A stretch of 57,430 nt of DNA, from contig JAPONS010000042.1 of NCBI GenBank assembly GCA_026713825.1, positions 1 to 57,430 on the forward strand. Direction: 5' to 3'. A program made the position numbers and the translations under genes. This document shows positions 39,296 to 48,570 of the stretch, one piece after another (the stretch's first letter is position 1; each line of letters begins with the position of its first letter). The stretch is from Chloroflexota bacterium (GTDB lineage Bacteria > Chloroflexota > Dehalococcoidia > Lucifugimonadales > UBA1127). The notes beneath the pieces were generated by a model, which saw nothing but the letters and a program-made list of their open reading frames with translations, was not told where the DNA came from and ran no database searches.

Positions 39296-40267
39296 CTACG
39301 GGTTGTACGGCGCTTGGAACGGCCACGAGCCTGTGTTGGCCTGTCCCTTCTGCGCCTCGCGGTTTGCCGCGTTCAGCGCCGGGTCCCGCAGCGCGTCCGG
39401 GTCCCACGTCCGCTTCATCGAGTCCACGATGTTGTGGCCCTGCCGTCCGAGTCCCTCGATCTCGACCTCGCCGAAGTCGCCGTCCTGCAGCGGGCCCAGG
39501 TTCCCGTGGTTCGTCCCGCCCATGATCAGGTCGCCCGGCTTCAGCGTCATGACGTGCGACAGCGTCGCGATCATGTTGGCGATCCCCGCCTCCATGTCGC
39601 TGGTGTTGTAGTCCTGCCGCAGCTTGCCGTTGACGAAGTACTTGATCTGCAGATTGTTCGGGTCCGCCACCTCGTCCGCGGTGGTGATGGCCGGGCCCAT
39701 GGGCAGGAACGTGTCGAAGCTCTTGTCGTAGTGCGACGGCGGTGTGCCGGGCACTTCCGCCTCGTCCGCCTCCGGCGCGCGCGCCGAAACGTCGACAGTC
39801 GTCGTGTACCCGAAGACGTAGTTCAACGCGTCATCCGGCGACACCCGCTTGGCCTCCCTGCCGATGACCACCCCCAGCTCCGCCTCGTGGTTGAAGATGA
39901 CCGGCCGGAACGTCGGCAACACCACCGTGTCGCCGTTCCCGATGACCGCGTCGGGCGACTTGAAGAAGGTGCGCAGCGGCTTGGGCGGGTCGACGTCGAC
40001 ACCCTCCTTGAAGTTCCCCTCGCCGCAGAGGACCTTGCCCGGTCGCGGCAGCGGCGGGCGCAGCCGCACCTGCCCGAGCGGCGTCACCGCGCCCGAAGCT
40101 GCCGCCTGTTCCAGCGCAGGCCGAAGGCTGTCGAAGTCGCCGATGATCCGCTCCATGTACAGTTGTGGGTCACCCTCGTCGAGGTGTCCCACCTGTGCGG
40201 AGATGTCCACGACACCGTCGTCCTTGAGGATGCACGGCTTGAAGTCGTCGTAGAAACCAATCTTCAT
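39296..40267 (-). CDS. Fumarylacetoacetate hydrolase family protein (copy 2)
   Basis: Protein of 323 residues, paralogous to the downstream gene: both begin M-K-I-G-F-Y-x-D-F and share F-K-S-P-D-A-V-I-G and F-N-H-E-A-E-L. Copy 2 carries a few extra residues in the middle (E-V-P-G-T-P-P-S-H-Y-D). ATG at 40267 has AAGGAAGGGAAG upstream; the frame extends 10 codons further without a site. It is 84 bases upstream of copy 1, so both share one transcript. Both may accept related ring-cleavage products. Confidence 0.92.
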   Translation of the reverse strand: MKIGFYDDFKPCILKDDGVVDISAQVGHLDEGDPQLYMERIIGDFDSLRPALEQAAASGAVTPLGQVRLRPPLPRPGKVLCGEGNFKEGVDVDPPKPLRTFFKSPDAVIGNGDTVVLPTFRPVIFNHEAELGVVIGREAKRVSPDDALNYVFGYTTTVDVSARAPEADEAEVPGTPPSHYDKSFDTFLPMGPAITTADEVADPNNLQIKYFVNGKLRQDYNTSDMEAGIANMIATLSHVMTLKPGDLIMGGTNHGNLGPLQDGDFGEVEIEGLGRQGHNIVDSMKRTWDPDALRDPALNAANREAQKGQANTGSWPFQAPYNP

Positions 40268-40338
40268 GGCTTCCCTTCCTTTCCGCCCGCCGGGCACAGG
40301 CGTACCGCTACGCTCGTGCGCCGTTTGGGCGGTGATAG

Positions 40339-40367
40339 GATATAGGGCAAGATTGCGCGGCTGTCAA
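40339..40367 (-). promoter_or_regulatory. Promoter of the FAH tandem pair
   Basis: A perfect TTGACA (40367-40362) and TATATC (40344-40339) on the minus strand are spaced by 17 bases, about 70 bases from the copy 2 start. Confidence 0.65.
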
Positions 40368-40415
40368 GCATTGCGGGCATTTGGCGCGCACGTACCTTCC
40401 GTGACGCCTCCCTGC

Positions 40416-40435
40416 TAGAATGACTGCAACAGTCA
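40416..40435 (+). promoter_or_regulatory. -10 box and leader inverted repeat of ruvB
   Basis: TAGAAT (40416-40421) is a likely -10 box; the -35 is weak. It is followed immediately by the inverted repeat TGACTG-CAA-CAGTCA (40421-40435), which may be an operator or a 5' leader hairpin. The ruvB start is at 40451. Confidence 0.45.
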
Positions 40436-40450
40436 GGCGCACAGGAGCCT

Positions 40451-41503
40451 ATGGAAGAGCGGTTGGTTTCCAGCGCGGAGCAGATAGAGGACACGGGGCT
40501 GGACCGCACCCTGCGGCCCCGGCGCCTCGCGGACTACGTCGGTCAGGGCCGCGTCAAGGAGAACCTCACCATCGGCATCACCGCTGCCCGCCAGCGCGGC
40601 GAGGCCCTTGAACACGTCCTCCTCTACGGCCCGCCCGGCCTCGGCAAGACCACCCTCGCCCACATCATCGGCCATGAGATGGACGTCAACGTCCGCATCA
40701 CCTCCGGCCCCGCCATCGAGCGCCCCGGCGACCTCGCCGCCGTCCTCACCGGCCTCCAGCCCAACGACATCCTCTTCATCGACGAGGTCCACCGCCTCAG
40801 CCGCGTCGTCGAGGAGGTCCTCTACCCCGCGATGGAAGAGTTCGCCATCGACATCGTCATCGGCAAGGGCCCCGGCGCACGCAGCCTCCGCCTCAACCTC
40901 AAGCCCTTCACCCTCATCGGCGCGACCACCCGGTACGCGATGGTCAGCGCCCCCCTGCGTGACCGTTTCGGCCTCGTCCACCGCCTCGAGTTCTACGAGA
41001 CCGCAGACCTCCAGCAGATCATCTCCCGCTCCGCAAGCATCCTGCAGGTGGAAGCCGGCGACGACGGCCTCGCCGAGATCGCCCGCCGTTCCCGTGGCAC
41101 CCCCCGCGTCGCCAACCGCCTCCTCCGCCGCGTTCGCGACTACGCCCAGGTCGCCGCCAACGGCGCCATCACCAAGGACGTCGCCCTCGATTGCCTCTCG
41201 CGCCTGGAGGTCGACAGCCTCGGCCTCGACATGGTCGACCACCAGGTCCTCCGCTCCATCGTCGAAAAATTCGGCGGCGGCCCCGTCGGCCTCGAGACCA
41301 TCTCCGCCTCCATCAGCGAGGACGCCGACACCGTCATGGACGTCTACGAACCGTTCCTCCTCCAGCTCGGCTTCCTCGAGCGCACGCCCCGTGGCCGCGT
41401 CGCCACCCGCCTCGCCTACGAGCACCTCGGCCTCGAGTACACCCCCGGCAAGACGCCGCCCCCGTCGCCCCAACTCACCATGGACGGGATGGAAGCCCAG
41501 TGA
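40451..41503 (+). CDS. ruvB: Holliday junction branch migration helicase RuvB
   Basis: AAA+ ATPase of 350 residues. It begins E-E-R-L-V-S-S and contains [12 protein letters not shown], Walker A G-P-P-G-L-G-K-T, Walker B F-I-D-E-V-H-R-L and sensor G-A-T-T-R, ending in a winged-helix domain with R-T-P-R-G-R. It drives branch migration of Holliday junctions with RuvA. AGGAG lies four to five bases upstream. It shares a four-base overlap with rnhA. No ruvA or ruvC lies nearby. Confidence 0.97.
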   Translation: MEERLVSSAEQIEDTGLDRTLRPRRLADYVGQGRVKENLTIGITAARQRGEALEHVLLYGPPGLGKTTLAHIIGHEMDVNVRITSGPAIERPGDLAAVLTGLQPNDILFIDEVHRLSRVVEEVLYPAMEEFAIDIVIGKGPGARSLRLNLKPFTLIGATTRYAMVSAPLRDRFGLVHRLEFYETADLQQIISRSASILQVEAGDDGLAEIARRSRGTPRVANRLLRRVRDYAQVAANGAITKDVALDCLSRLEVDSLGLDMVDHQVLRSIVEKFGGGPVGLETISASISEDADTVMDVYEPFLLQLGFLERTPRGRVATRLAYEHLGLEYTPGKTPPPSPQLTMDGMEAQ

Positions 41504-42009
41504 ACGACCTCCCGCGCGTCACCATCCACACCGACGGCTCCGCCATCGGCAACCCCGGCCCCGGCGGCTACGGTGTCGTTATGTCCTCAGGCGGCCACCG
41601 CAAGGAGCTCTCCGGCGGCTACCGCCGGACCACAAACAACCGAATGGAGATCCTCGCCTGCATCGTGGCGCTGGAAGCCCTCAAGCAACCCTGCCGCGTC
41701 ACCCTTCACAGCGACTCCCGCTACGTGGTCGACGCCATGGCGAAAGGCTGGGCGCGCAAGTGGCAGGCCAACGGCTGGATGCGCAACAAGACCGAGCGAG
41801 CCCTCAACCCGGACCTCTGGGAGCGTCTCCTCGCCCTCGCCGCCGCGCACGACGTCGATTTCCGCTGGGTGCGCGGCCACGCGGGCGTCGTCGAGAACGA
41901 GCGCGCCGACCGCCTCGCCGTCGCCGCCGCCCAGAGCTCAAACCTGCCCCCGGACGAACCCTATGAGACGGCTGCCAGCCGAGCGCCGGGCGTGAGGGCA
42001 AGCCGCTGA
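41500..42009 (+). CDS. rnhA: Ribonuclease HI
   Basis: Protein of 169 residues. Starts with GTG (GTGA overlap with the ruvB stop) and [16 protein letters not shown]. Catalytic acids: D in H-T-D-G-S, E in N-R-M-E-I-L, D in L-H-S-D-S-R and the final D in N-E-R-A-D-R-L. It cleaves RNA in RNA-DNA hybrids. Slightly longer than the E. coli type because of a short C-terminal tail. The stop overlaps the next ATG. Confidence 0.95.
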   Translation: MNDLPRVTIHTDGSAIGNPGPGGYGVVMSSGGHRKELSGGYRRTTNNRMEILACIVALEALKQPCRVTLHSDSRYVVDAMAKGWARKWQANGWMRNKTERALNPDLWERLLALAAAHDVDFRWVRGHAGVVENERADRLAVAAAQSSNLPPDEPYETAASRAPGVRASR

Positions 42010-43166
42010 TGCCCAATTTGCACTTCATTCGCGGGCCACGGGCAGCTGTTTCCTTTACCGTCCTGCTCACTATTGCCGTGCTCGTCGCCGCCTGCGGCGA
42101 CGAGGGCACCGCCACCGAAGGCTCCACCGTCCCCTCCAGCGGCTACGCCGTCGAGACCGTAGTGCAGGGCCTGCGTGTCCCCTGGGACATCGCCTTCGCC
42201 CCCGACGGTCGCATGTTCGTCACAGAGCGCCCCGGCCGCATCCGCGTCGTGCAGGACGGCGCCCTCGCCGAGGATCCCTTCGCCGAGCTCGACGTCTGGG
42301 CGCAGAGCGAGGCCGGTCTCATGGGCATCGCCCTGCACCCCGACTTCGCAGACAACGGCCACCTCTACGTCTGCTACACCTACATCGACGACCAGCGCGG
42401 CCCCACCAACCGCATCGCCCGGCTCACCGACGCCAACGGCGCGGGCACGGACCACACTGTCGTCTTCGACGGCATCCCCGGCGCCCGCAATCACAACGGC
42501 TGCCGCATCCGCTTCGGCCCCGACGCCAAGCTCTACGTCACCATGGGCGACGCCCAGAGCGCAGACACCGCGCAGGACCCCGCGTCGCCGTCCGGCAAGG
42601 TTCTCCGCCTCAACGCCGACGGCTCCATCCCCGACGACAACCCCATCGCCGGCAACCCGCTCTTCACCCTCGGCCATCGCAACCCGCAGGGCATCGACTG
42701 GCACCCGGACACCGCCGAGCCCTTCATCACGGAGCACGGCGCCTCGGACAATGACGAGATCAACCTGCTCGTGGCCGGCGCAAACTACGGCTGGCCGGAG
42801 GTGCGCGGCGAGTCCGACAACACGGCCTTTGAGGAGCCTCTGACCACCTACACGCCCACCGTGGCCCTCGCGGGCGCGGCGTTCTACACCGGCGGGCCGC
42901 TGCCGCTCCACTGGACCAACAGCTTCTTCTTCACCACCCTGAAGGAGCAGCACATCCGCCGCCTCACCTTCGCCGAGAGCCTCGATGGCAGGTGGGCAGT
43001 CGTCGGCGACGAGAAGCTGCTTGAGGACGAGTTCGGCCGCCTCCGAGCCATCGCGCAAGGCCCCGACGGCTACCTCTACTTCACTACCAGCAACCGCGAC
43101 GGCCGCGGCAGCCCCGCCCGCTTCGATGACAAAGTCCTCCGCATCGTCCCTGCAAGAGAGGACTGA
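42009..43166 (+). CDS. PQQ-dependent aldose sugar dehydrogenase-type lipoprotein
   Basis: Protein of 385 residues of the GDH-B/sorbosone dehydrogenase (YliI-like) family. An N-terminal signal (V-L-L-T-I-A-V-L-V-A-A-C) has lipobox V-A-A-C. The six-blade propeller contains the catalytic R-N-H-N-G-C region, G-H-R-N-P-Q-G, and T-E-H-G with the K/R PQQ-binding residues. It oxidizes aldoses outside the membrane. ATG overlaps the rnhA stop by one base (TGATG), so it is cotranscribed with ruvB and rnhA. Confidence 0.92.
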   Translation: MPNLHFIRGPRAAVSFTVLLTIAVLVAACGDEGTATEGSTVPSSGYAVETVVQGLRVPWDIAFAPDGRMFVTERPGRIRVVQDGALAEDPFAELDVWAQSEAGLMGIALHPDFADNGHLYVCYTYIDDQRGPTNRIARLTDANGAGTDHTVVFDGIPGARNHNGCRIRFGPDAKLYVTMGDAQSADTAQDPASPSGKVLRLNADGSIPDDNPIAGNPLFTLGHRNPQGIDWHPDTAEPFITEHGASDNDEINLLVAGANYGWPEVRGESDNTAFEEPLTTYTPTVALAGAAFYTGGPLPLHWTNSFFFTTLKEQHIRRLTFAESLDGRWAVVGDEKLLEDEFGRLRAIAQGPDGYLYFTTSNRDGRGSPARFDDKVLRIVPARED

Positions 43167-43482
43167 AGCCTCCCCAAGCCAGCAAAAAGCAACGATTGCC
43201 ATCTAGAAATCCGAACTCAAGAATAGGGGATTCCCATGCTCTGTGCCTCAATTGGCGTGGACCCTTAGGTCAACCCAAACCAGTCGCTCCCTAGGTGCAA
43301 AAGGTCGGCACGCAGGGTTGCTGGCAAACAGAACTACAGCCCAAATACCCCAGAAGGGACAGATTGACATAGACACGGGGGTTGTGCAATGTTGAAGTTA
43401 CTTGTAAAGTCCCGGAACGTATTGTCTCATTTGGTAGGGTGGGAATTGGCGTTCCCATCCTGGCTACACATGGAGGATGGCC
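43167..43482. other. Lower-GC intergenic stretch with no clear gene
   Basis: About 316 bases with noticeably lower GC than the genes either side. A TTGACA box at about 43364-43369 is followed 17 bases later by CAATGT, a weak promoter possibility. I see no gene, repeat or RNA. Confidence 0.4.
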
Positions 43483-43731
43483 ATGGCAACGGCACTAAAG
43501 AAAGAGCTAGAATTCTACCTTGCCCACCAATCAGAAATGGTTCAGAAGTACAATGGCAGGGTCATTGTAATTAAGGACTGTGCGGTTCTTGGTGAATACG
43601 ACAGCTACCTGACCGCCGACTTAGAAACGCAGAAGTATCACCAAGAAGGCACCTACTTGCTGCAAAGAGTGAGTGAAGGCGAAAAGGACTACACCACTGT
43701 CCTACACACCCCAGGAGTGGTGCGCGTATAG
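43483..43731 (+). CDS. Small hypothetical protein in a lower-GC patch
   Basis: Protein of 82 residues that I do not recognise with certainty; the layout E-F-Y-L-A-H-Q-S-E-M-V-Q-K-Y-N-G-R-V-I-V-I resembles small proteins annotated DUF5678. The second ATG (43483) is chosen because GGAGG lies six bases before it, while the first (43477) directly touches it. It has no membrane segment. It is followed by the retropepsin-like gene and probably forms a pair with it. Confidence 0.65.
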   Translation: MATALKKELEFYLAHQSEMVQKYNGRVIVIKDCAVLGEYDSYLTADLETQKYHQEGTYLLQRVSEGEKDYTTVLHTPGVVRV

Positions 43732-43787
43732 CTAGTCCAAGACCTCCGTTCAGTTTTGTCACCGTCAATAACGGTCTAGTAGACCGC

Positions 43788-44273
43788 TTGACCAATGAAT
43801 GCTTTGTATCGAAGGCTTGGGACGCAAGTGCTGCGGGAACCCAGCCTGAGACATTCCCCTTTCGCGCATTGTGGGACACAGGCGCTACCCGAAGTATGAT
43901 CTCACAAAAGGTAGTTGATGCCTGCGGGCTACAGCAAAAGGGGACCGGTACTATTGTCCAAGTCATTGGCGAGGCTGAGGACGTTCCACGATACCTCATT
44001 TCTCTCTACTTGCCCAACAAGGTGGTAGTACCTGAGCTCCTAGTGTCTCTCGGTAAATTCAGAGACTTCGATGTGCTTGTTGGAATGGACATAATCGGAC
44101 GTGGCGATTTCGCTGTCACCAACTCTGAAGGGCAGACCAAGTTCACATTTCGCATACCTTCTCAAGGAGGCATCGACTTCGTGGCTGAGTCAAGAAAAGC
44201 CAATATACCAAGCTTGCGTTCAAGCCCCTCACAACAGACCCGCGAACGAAACCGACGCAAGCGCAAAAAGTAA
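43788..44273 (+). CDS. Retropepsin-like aspartyl protease domain protein
   Basis: Protein of at least 161 residues. The A-L-W-D-T-G-A-T motif gives the catalytic Asp of an aspartic protease, followed by M-I-S and, later, V-L-V-G-M-D-I-I-G, a usual retropepsin-like pattern. The end is very basic (E-R-N-R-R-K-R-K-K). It starts at TTG or perhaps upstream, since the frame stays open (V-N-N-G-L-V-D-R) without an obvious start codon; no ribosome site is clear. In a lower-GC patch, so likely acquired. Substrate unknown. Confidence 0.75.
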   Translation: MTNECFVSKAWDASAAGTQPETFPFRALWDTGATRSMISQKVVDACGLQQKGTGTIVQVIGEAEDVPRYLISLYLPNKVVVPELLVSLGKFRDFDVLVGMDIIGRGDFAVTNSEGQTKFTFRIPSQGGIDFVAESRKANIPSLRSSPSQQTRERNRRKRKK

Positions 44274-44309
44274 TAGGCCCGGATACGGCAACCTGCCGCC
44301 CAACTTTCC

Positions 44310-46163
44310 CTACCCAGCCTCCTGCGCGCCAACGCCCGCCGCGAAGTACGCGTTGTACAGGTTCGCGTACGCCCCGCCCGCCGACATCAGCGAGTCGTGC
44401 GTCCCCTGCTCCAGCACCTGCCCATGCCCGAGCACCACGATGCGGTCCGCGTTGCGGATCGTGCTCAGCCGGTGCGCGATGACGAAGGACGTGCGGTCCT
44501 TGAACACCTCCGTCAGCGCCTGCTGTATCAGGCTCTCGCTGTAGCTGTCGATGTTCGCCGTCGCCTCGTCCAGCACCAGGATCCGCGGGTCCGCCAGCAG
44601 CGCCCGCGCGAAGCTGATGAGTTGCCGCTGCCCTACGCTCAAACTCTGCCCTCGCTCCGACACCGGCGTGTCGTACCCTTCCGGCAGCTTCATGATGAAC
44701 TCGTGCGCCCCGACAGCCCGCGCCGCCTCTTCCACCGTCTCCAGCGGCGCCTCCGCGTGGTTGTAGGCGATGTTGTCGCGGATGCTGCCGGAGAAGAGGA
44801 ACGGCTCCTGCAGCACCATCGCCGTCTGCCGCGCCAGCGAGTCCTGCGTCACGTCGCGCAGGTCGTACCCGTCGATCGTGATCCGCCCGTCAGAGACGTC
44901 GTAGAAGCGGTTGAGCAGCGCCGCCAGCGTCGTCTTTCCCGCGCCCGTCTCGCCCACCAGCGCCACCGTCTCGCCCGCCTTGATGTCCAAGCTCACGCCC
45001 CGCACCACCTCGACGTCCGGCACGTAGTGGAACCGCACGTCGTCCAGCGAAACGTCGCCCCGCACCGGCGGCAGATCGACGGCGTCCGGCTTGTCCTCCA
45101 CCTCCACCGGCGTGTCCAGCAGCGCGAAGATGCGCACACCGGAGGTCATCGCCCGCTGGAACTGCGTGTACTGCATCGTCAGGTTCCGAATGGGGTCGAA
45201 GAACCGCTGCACGTACAGCGCGAAGGCCACGATGACGCTGACCTCCATCGTCCCGTTGATCGCCATGCTCCCGCCGAACACCACCACCAGCCCGATGGCC
45301 ACCGCCGTCAGGATCTCCACCGTCGGCATCAGCGCCGCCGAGAGCCTGCTCGCGTGGAGGTTCGCGTCCAGGTGGCCGTTGTTCACCTGGTCGAACCGGC
45401 GCATGTTGGTCTCTTCCCGGTTCAACGCCTGCACCACGCGCACGCCGGAAATGTTCTCCTGCAAATTCGCGTTCACGATGGCGATCGCCTGCCGCACCCG
45501 CATGAACGTCCCCCACGCGATCCGCTGCCACGCCACCATGATGCCGATGAGCACCGGCACCACCGTCAGCGTGATGAGCGCAAGCTGCACGTCCAGCAGG
45601 AACATCGCAAGGATGATGCCGAACAGGCTCAGCATGTCCGCCAGGCTGCTGATGACCAGGTTCAGGAACTCCTGGAGCTGGTTCACGTCGTTCTGCCCGC
45701 GTGACATGATGCGCCCCACCTCGTTCTTGTCGTAGAACGAGGTCGACAGCCGCTGCAGGTGCGCGAAGATGCGCGATCGCAGCGTGTACAGCACGCCCTG
45801 GCTCACGCGCGCCAGCGTCGTCTGGTACATGTAGTTCGCCACGAACCGCACGCAGATGTTGGCGACGAAGAGCCCCATGACCGCCGCCAGCGCGCCCACG
45901 TCGCCCCGGCTCGGCGCGTCCACCAGCTCGTCGATGCTCAACTTGATGATCCACGGCTGCACCACGATGGTCGCCGTGGTGACCAGCATCGTCAGCAGGC
46001 TCAGGATGGCCAGCCCCTTGTGCGGCATGATGTAGGTGATCAGCCGAGAGACCACGCGGTGGTTATAGAACGCCCCCAGCTCGCTTTCGTCGTCCAGCGC
46101 GCCCTCGCGCCCCATGCCGCGCCAGCCGCCGCCCCCGCCGAACCCGTGGCCGTGCCAGCCCAT
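44310..46163 (-). CDS. ABC exporter half-transporter with canonical ATPase site (subunit B)
   Basis: Protein of 617 residues: Gly/Trp/His-rich N-terminus, about six membrane segments, then an ATP-binding domain. Walker A G-E-T-G-A-G-K-T, signature L-S-V-G-Q-R-Q, Walker B L-V-L-D-E-A-T-A-N-I-D with the catalytic Glu, and A-H-R-L. It pairs with the upstream half-transporter, whose Walker B lacks the Glu, as in heterodimeric exporters such as BmrCD or TM287/288. The start at 46163 overlaps the end of the upstream gene by 124 bases; a later ATG in G-M-G-R-E-G (near residue 17) is possible. Probably a multidrug or lipid exporter. Confidence 0.92.
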   Translation of the reverse strand: MGWHGHGFGGGGGWRGMGREGALDDESELGAFYNHRVVSRLITYIMPHKGLAILSLLTMLVTTATIVVQPWIIKLSIDELVDAPSRGDVGALAAVMGLFVANICVRFVANYMYQTTLARVSQGVLYTLRSRIFAHLQRLSTSFYDKNEVGRIMSRGQNDVNQLQEFLNLVISSLADMLSLFGIILAMFLLDVQLALITLTVVPVLIGIMVAWQRIAWGTFMRVRQAIAIVNANLQENISGVRVVQALNREETNMRRFDQVNNGHLDANLHASRLSAALMPTVEILTAVAIGLVVVFGGSMAINGTMEVSVIVAFALYVQRFFDPIRNLTMQYTQFQRAMTSGVRIFALLDTPVEVEDKPDAVDLPPVRGDVSLDDVRFHYVPDVEVVRGVSLDIKAGETVALVGETGAGKTTLAALLNRFYDVSDGRITIDGYDLRDVTQDSLARQTAMVLQEPFLFSGSIRDNIAYNHAEAPLETVEEAARAVGAHEFIMKLPEGYDTPVSERGQSLSVGQRQLISFARALLADPRILVLDEATANIDSYSESLIQQALTEVFKDRTSFVIAHRLSTIRNADRIVVLGHGQVLEQGTHDSLMSAGGAYANLYNAYFAAGVGAQEAG

Positions 46164-47944
46164 CGTGGCCGCACGCCCTTCCCGCTCTCGGCGGCGAGCT
46201 GGTCGATGGTCGGCTCCGCCGGCAGCAGCTGCAGCTCATACAGCTTGCGGTACAGCCCGTCCCGAGCCACGAGTTCGTCGTGCCGCCCCTGCTCCGCGAT
46301 GCGGCCCTCGTCCAGCACGATGATGGCGTCGGCGCTCCGGACGGTGCTCAGCCGGTGCGCGATGACGAACGTCGTCCGGCCTCGCATCACCTCCGTCAAC
46401 GCCGTGCGCAGCAGGTGCTCTGTGCTCGCGTCCACGCTGGACGTCGAGTCGTCGAGCACCAGCACCGGCGGGGCCAGCAGCACCGTCCGCGCGATGGCCA
46501 GCCGCTGTCGTTGTCCGCCGCTCAACGTGATGCCCCGCTCGCCGATCCACGTCTCGTACCCCTCCGGCTGCGAGACGATGAAGTCGTGCAGTTGCGCGAT
46601 CTTCGCCGCCCGCTCGACCTCCTCGCGCGTCGTGCCGGGACGCCCGTACGCGATGTTGTCCGCCATGGTCGCCGAGAACAGGAACACGTCCTGCATCGCG
46701 ATGCCGATGTTGCGCCGCAGCGACTCCAGCGTGAAGTCGCGCGTATCCATCCCGTCGATGGTGATGCGCCCGTCGGACACGTCGTAGAAGCGCGGCAGCA
46801 GGTGCACGACCGTCGTCTTCCCGCTCCCCGGCATGCCCAGCAGCGCCACCACCTGCCCCGGCTCGGCCTCCAGCGAGACGTGGTCGAGCACCGGCTCCTT
46901 GGCGTATGCAAAGGACACGTCCTCAAACCGCACGTGCCCGCGCACCCGCTCCACCGGCGCCGCGCCCTCTTTGTCCGCCACTGGCGAGGGCGAGTCCAGC
47001 ACCTCGAAGATGCGCTGCCCGGCGGACACGGCCCGTGAGAAGTTGTTGAGGATCATGCCGGACATGCGCACGGGCCCTTGGATGAGGCCCAGGTAGAAGA
47101 TGAACTGCGTCAGCTCGCCCGGCGTCAGCCTCCCGTTCACGATCTCCATGCCGCCGAACCATAGGATGGCCGCAGTCGCTGCCCCAAACATGATCTGGAT
47201 AAACGACGAGTTGAATACCTGCTTCCGGTTGGCATTCAGGTGGGACTCGGCAAGGTCCGTGATGACCACGTCGAACTTCTGCTTCTCGTGCTCCTGCGCC
47301 CCGAACGCCCGCACGACTCGCGCCCCGGCCAGATTCTCCTGCATCACCGTCGTCATCTTGCCCGTGACCCGCAGGATGTACGTCCACACCTGCCGCAGCG
47401 AGAGGCTCACCGCCGCCGACCGGTACGCCACAATGGGCACGAACAGCAGCCCCACAAGCGCCAGCCGCCAGTTCAGGAAGAAGAGCAGTCCCGCCGCGCC
47501 GAACACCAGGATGAAGATGTTGAGCGCCCGCAGCAGCCCGCCCTGCACGAAGTTGCGTATCGCCTCCACGTCCGCCGTCGCCCGCGACATCTGGTCGCCC
47601 GTCTGCTGCCCGTCGTGGTAGCTGAAGCTCAGCCGCTGCAGCTTGTTGAAGATCGAGTTCCGCAGGTCATACGCGACAAGCTGCCCGGTCCACTCGGAGA
47701 GGTACGTCTGCCCGTACGCGAAGACGCCGCGCCCCGCGCTGACCAGGAGGATGAGCAGCGCAAGCTGCACCACCTCGGAGAAGTTGCCCCCGCGCAGCAC
47801 CTCGTCGACGGTGTCGCCCAGAAGCCGGGGCACGACAAGCGCAAACCCGCTGCTGGCGATGAGCGCCGCGTAGGCCGAAGTCATGTGCCGCGGTCGCCGC
47901 CACGCCAGCCCCAGAATGCGCAGCATTATCCTCATGCACCGCAT
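46040..47944 (-). CDS. ABC exporter half-transporter with degenerate ATPase site (subunit A)
   Basis: Protein of 634 residues with six membrane segments and an ATP-binding domain. Walker A M-P-G-S-G-K-T, signature L-S-G-G-Q-R-Q-R and Walker B L-V-L-D-D-S-T-S-S-V-D, in which Asp stands where the catalytic Glu is expected, as in the non-canonical subunit of heterodimers. The C-terminal ~55 residues, rich in Gly, Ala and Arg, overlap the start of the partner. ATG at 47944, or an in-frame ATG nine bases later. First gene of the pair. Confidence 0.92.
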   Translation of the reverse strand: MRCMRIMLRILGLAWRRPRHMTSAYAALIASSGFALVVPRLLGDTVDEVLRGGNFSEVVQLALLILLVSAGRGVFAYGQTYLSEWTGQLVAYDLRNSIFNKLQRLSFSYHDGQQTGDQMSRATADVEAIRNFVQGGLLRALNIFILVFGAAGLLFFLNWRLALVGLLFVPIVAYRSAAVSLSLRQVWTYILRVTGKMTTVMQENLAGARVVRAFGAQEHEKQKFDVVITDLAESHLNANRKQVFNSSFIQIMFGAATAAILWFGGMEIVNGRLTPGELTQFIFYLGLIQGPVRMSGMILNNFSRAVSAGQRIFEVLDSPSPVADKEGAAPVERVRGHVRFEDVSFAYAKEPVLDHVSLEAEPGQVVALLGMPGSGKTTVVHLLPRFYDVSDGRITIDGMDTRDFTLESLRRNIGIAMQDVFLFSATMADNIAYGRPGTTREEVERAAKIAQLHDFIVSQPEGYETWIGERGITLSGGQRQRLAIARTVLLAPPVLVLDDSTSSVDASTEHLLRTALTEVMRGRTTFVIAHRLSTVRSADAIIVLDEGRIAEQGRHDELVARDGLYRKLYELQLLPAEPTIDQLAAESGKGVRPRWAGTATGSAGAAAGAAWGARARWTTKASWGRSITTAWSLG

Positions 47945-48029
47945 TCTACGCCCGCGCGAGGAGGGATGCCAGCGTTATGTAGCCAAATATAGCCGAGAGT
48001 ATGGCCGGAATGTCGGGAACCCGGGGCCG

Positions 48030-48398
48030 TTACTTGTCTGAAAGCAGGCCTTCCACCTTCTCCACAAACCGGACCACGCCTGTGATGTTCTCCCGTACGG
48101 CTGTCGCGCTCATGAACTCCTCATAGAAGTTGGCATGCAACTCGCTCGCAGTGTTGAACAGGAAGCGCAATTCCAGATCATTGGTCTCACCTACTGCTAG
48201 GTCTATGGCCTTGTACAGGTCGTTGTGGTTCCGGTGCCGCCACCCTCGCTCCTCCGCCACGGCCTTGAGTATTTGGCTCGCCGCCGCCCACCCCTTTTCC
48301 GATGCTTGCAACAAGTCACCCCGCTCCAGTTCTTCCTCGGACTGGGCAAGGTAGCGGCGGCTCCGCTTGATGTATGCGTTGTTTCCCGTCGTAGTCAT
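48030..48398 (-). CDS. PaREP1/HEPN-like small protein
   Basis: Protein of about 122 residues starting at the ATG at 48398, the start of the conserved domain (the frame runs to 48455). Y-L-A-Q-S-E-E-E-L-E-R-G-D-L-L-Q-A-S-E-K followed by G-W-R-H-R and N-D-L-Y resembles the PaREP1 family, which is helical and HEPN-like. Function unknown; HEPN-type proteins often act in stress or with nucleotidyltransferases, but no such partner is here. It diverges from uvrB. Confidence 0.7.
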   Translation of the reverse strand: MTTTGNNAYIKRSRRYLAQSEEELERGDLLQASEKGWAAASQILKAVAEERGWRHRNHNDLYKAIDLAVGETNDLELRFLFNTASELHANFYEEFMSATAVRENITGVVRFVEKVEGLLSDK

Positions 48399-48514
48399 GT
48401 TTACCGCCAGTCGGACTTGCCGGTGAATACGTGCGCAATTGACTCGCTGAATCACGGTCTAGTTTACCGGATTGAGCGGAAGATTCGCCACCAATGGAAC
48501 GTCTGTTTCCGCCC

Positions 48515-48543
48515 TTGGGCGCAAGCCTCCCTTCCTGTAGAAT
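48515..48543 (+). promoter_or_regulatory. Candidate promoter of uvrB
   Basis: TTGGGC (48515-48520) and TAGAAT (48538-48543) are spaced by 17 bases, 27 bases before the GTG start. The same TAGAAT box precedes ruvB and the DUF59 gene. Confidence 0.55.
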
Positions 48544-48570
48544 GGTGGCACCACAAGGAAGAGGCGAGCA

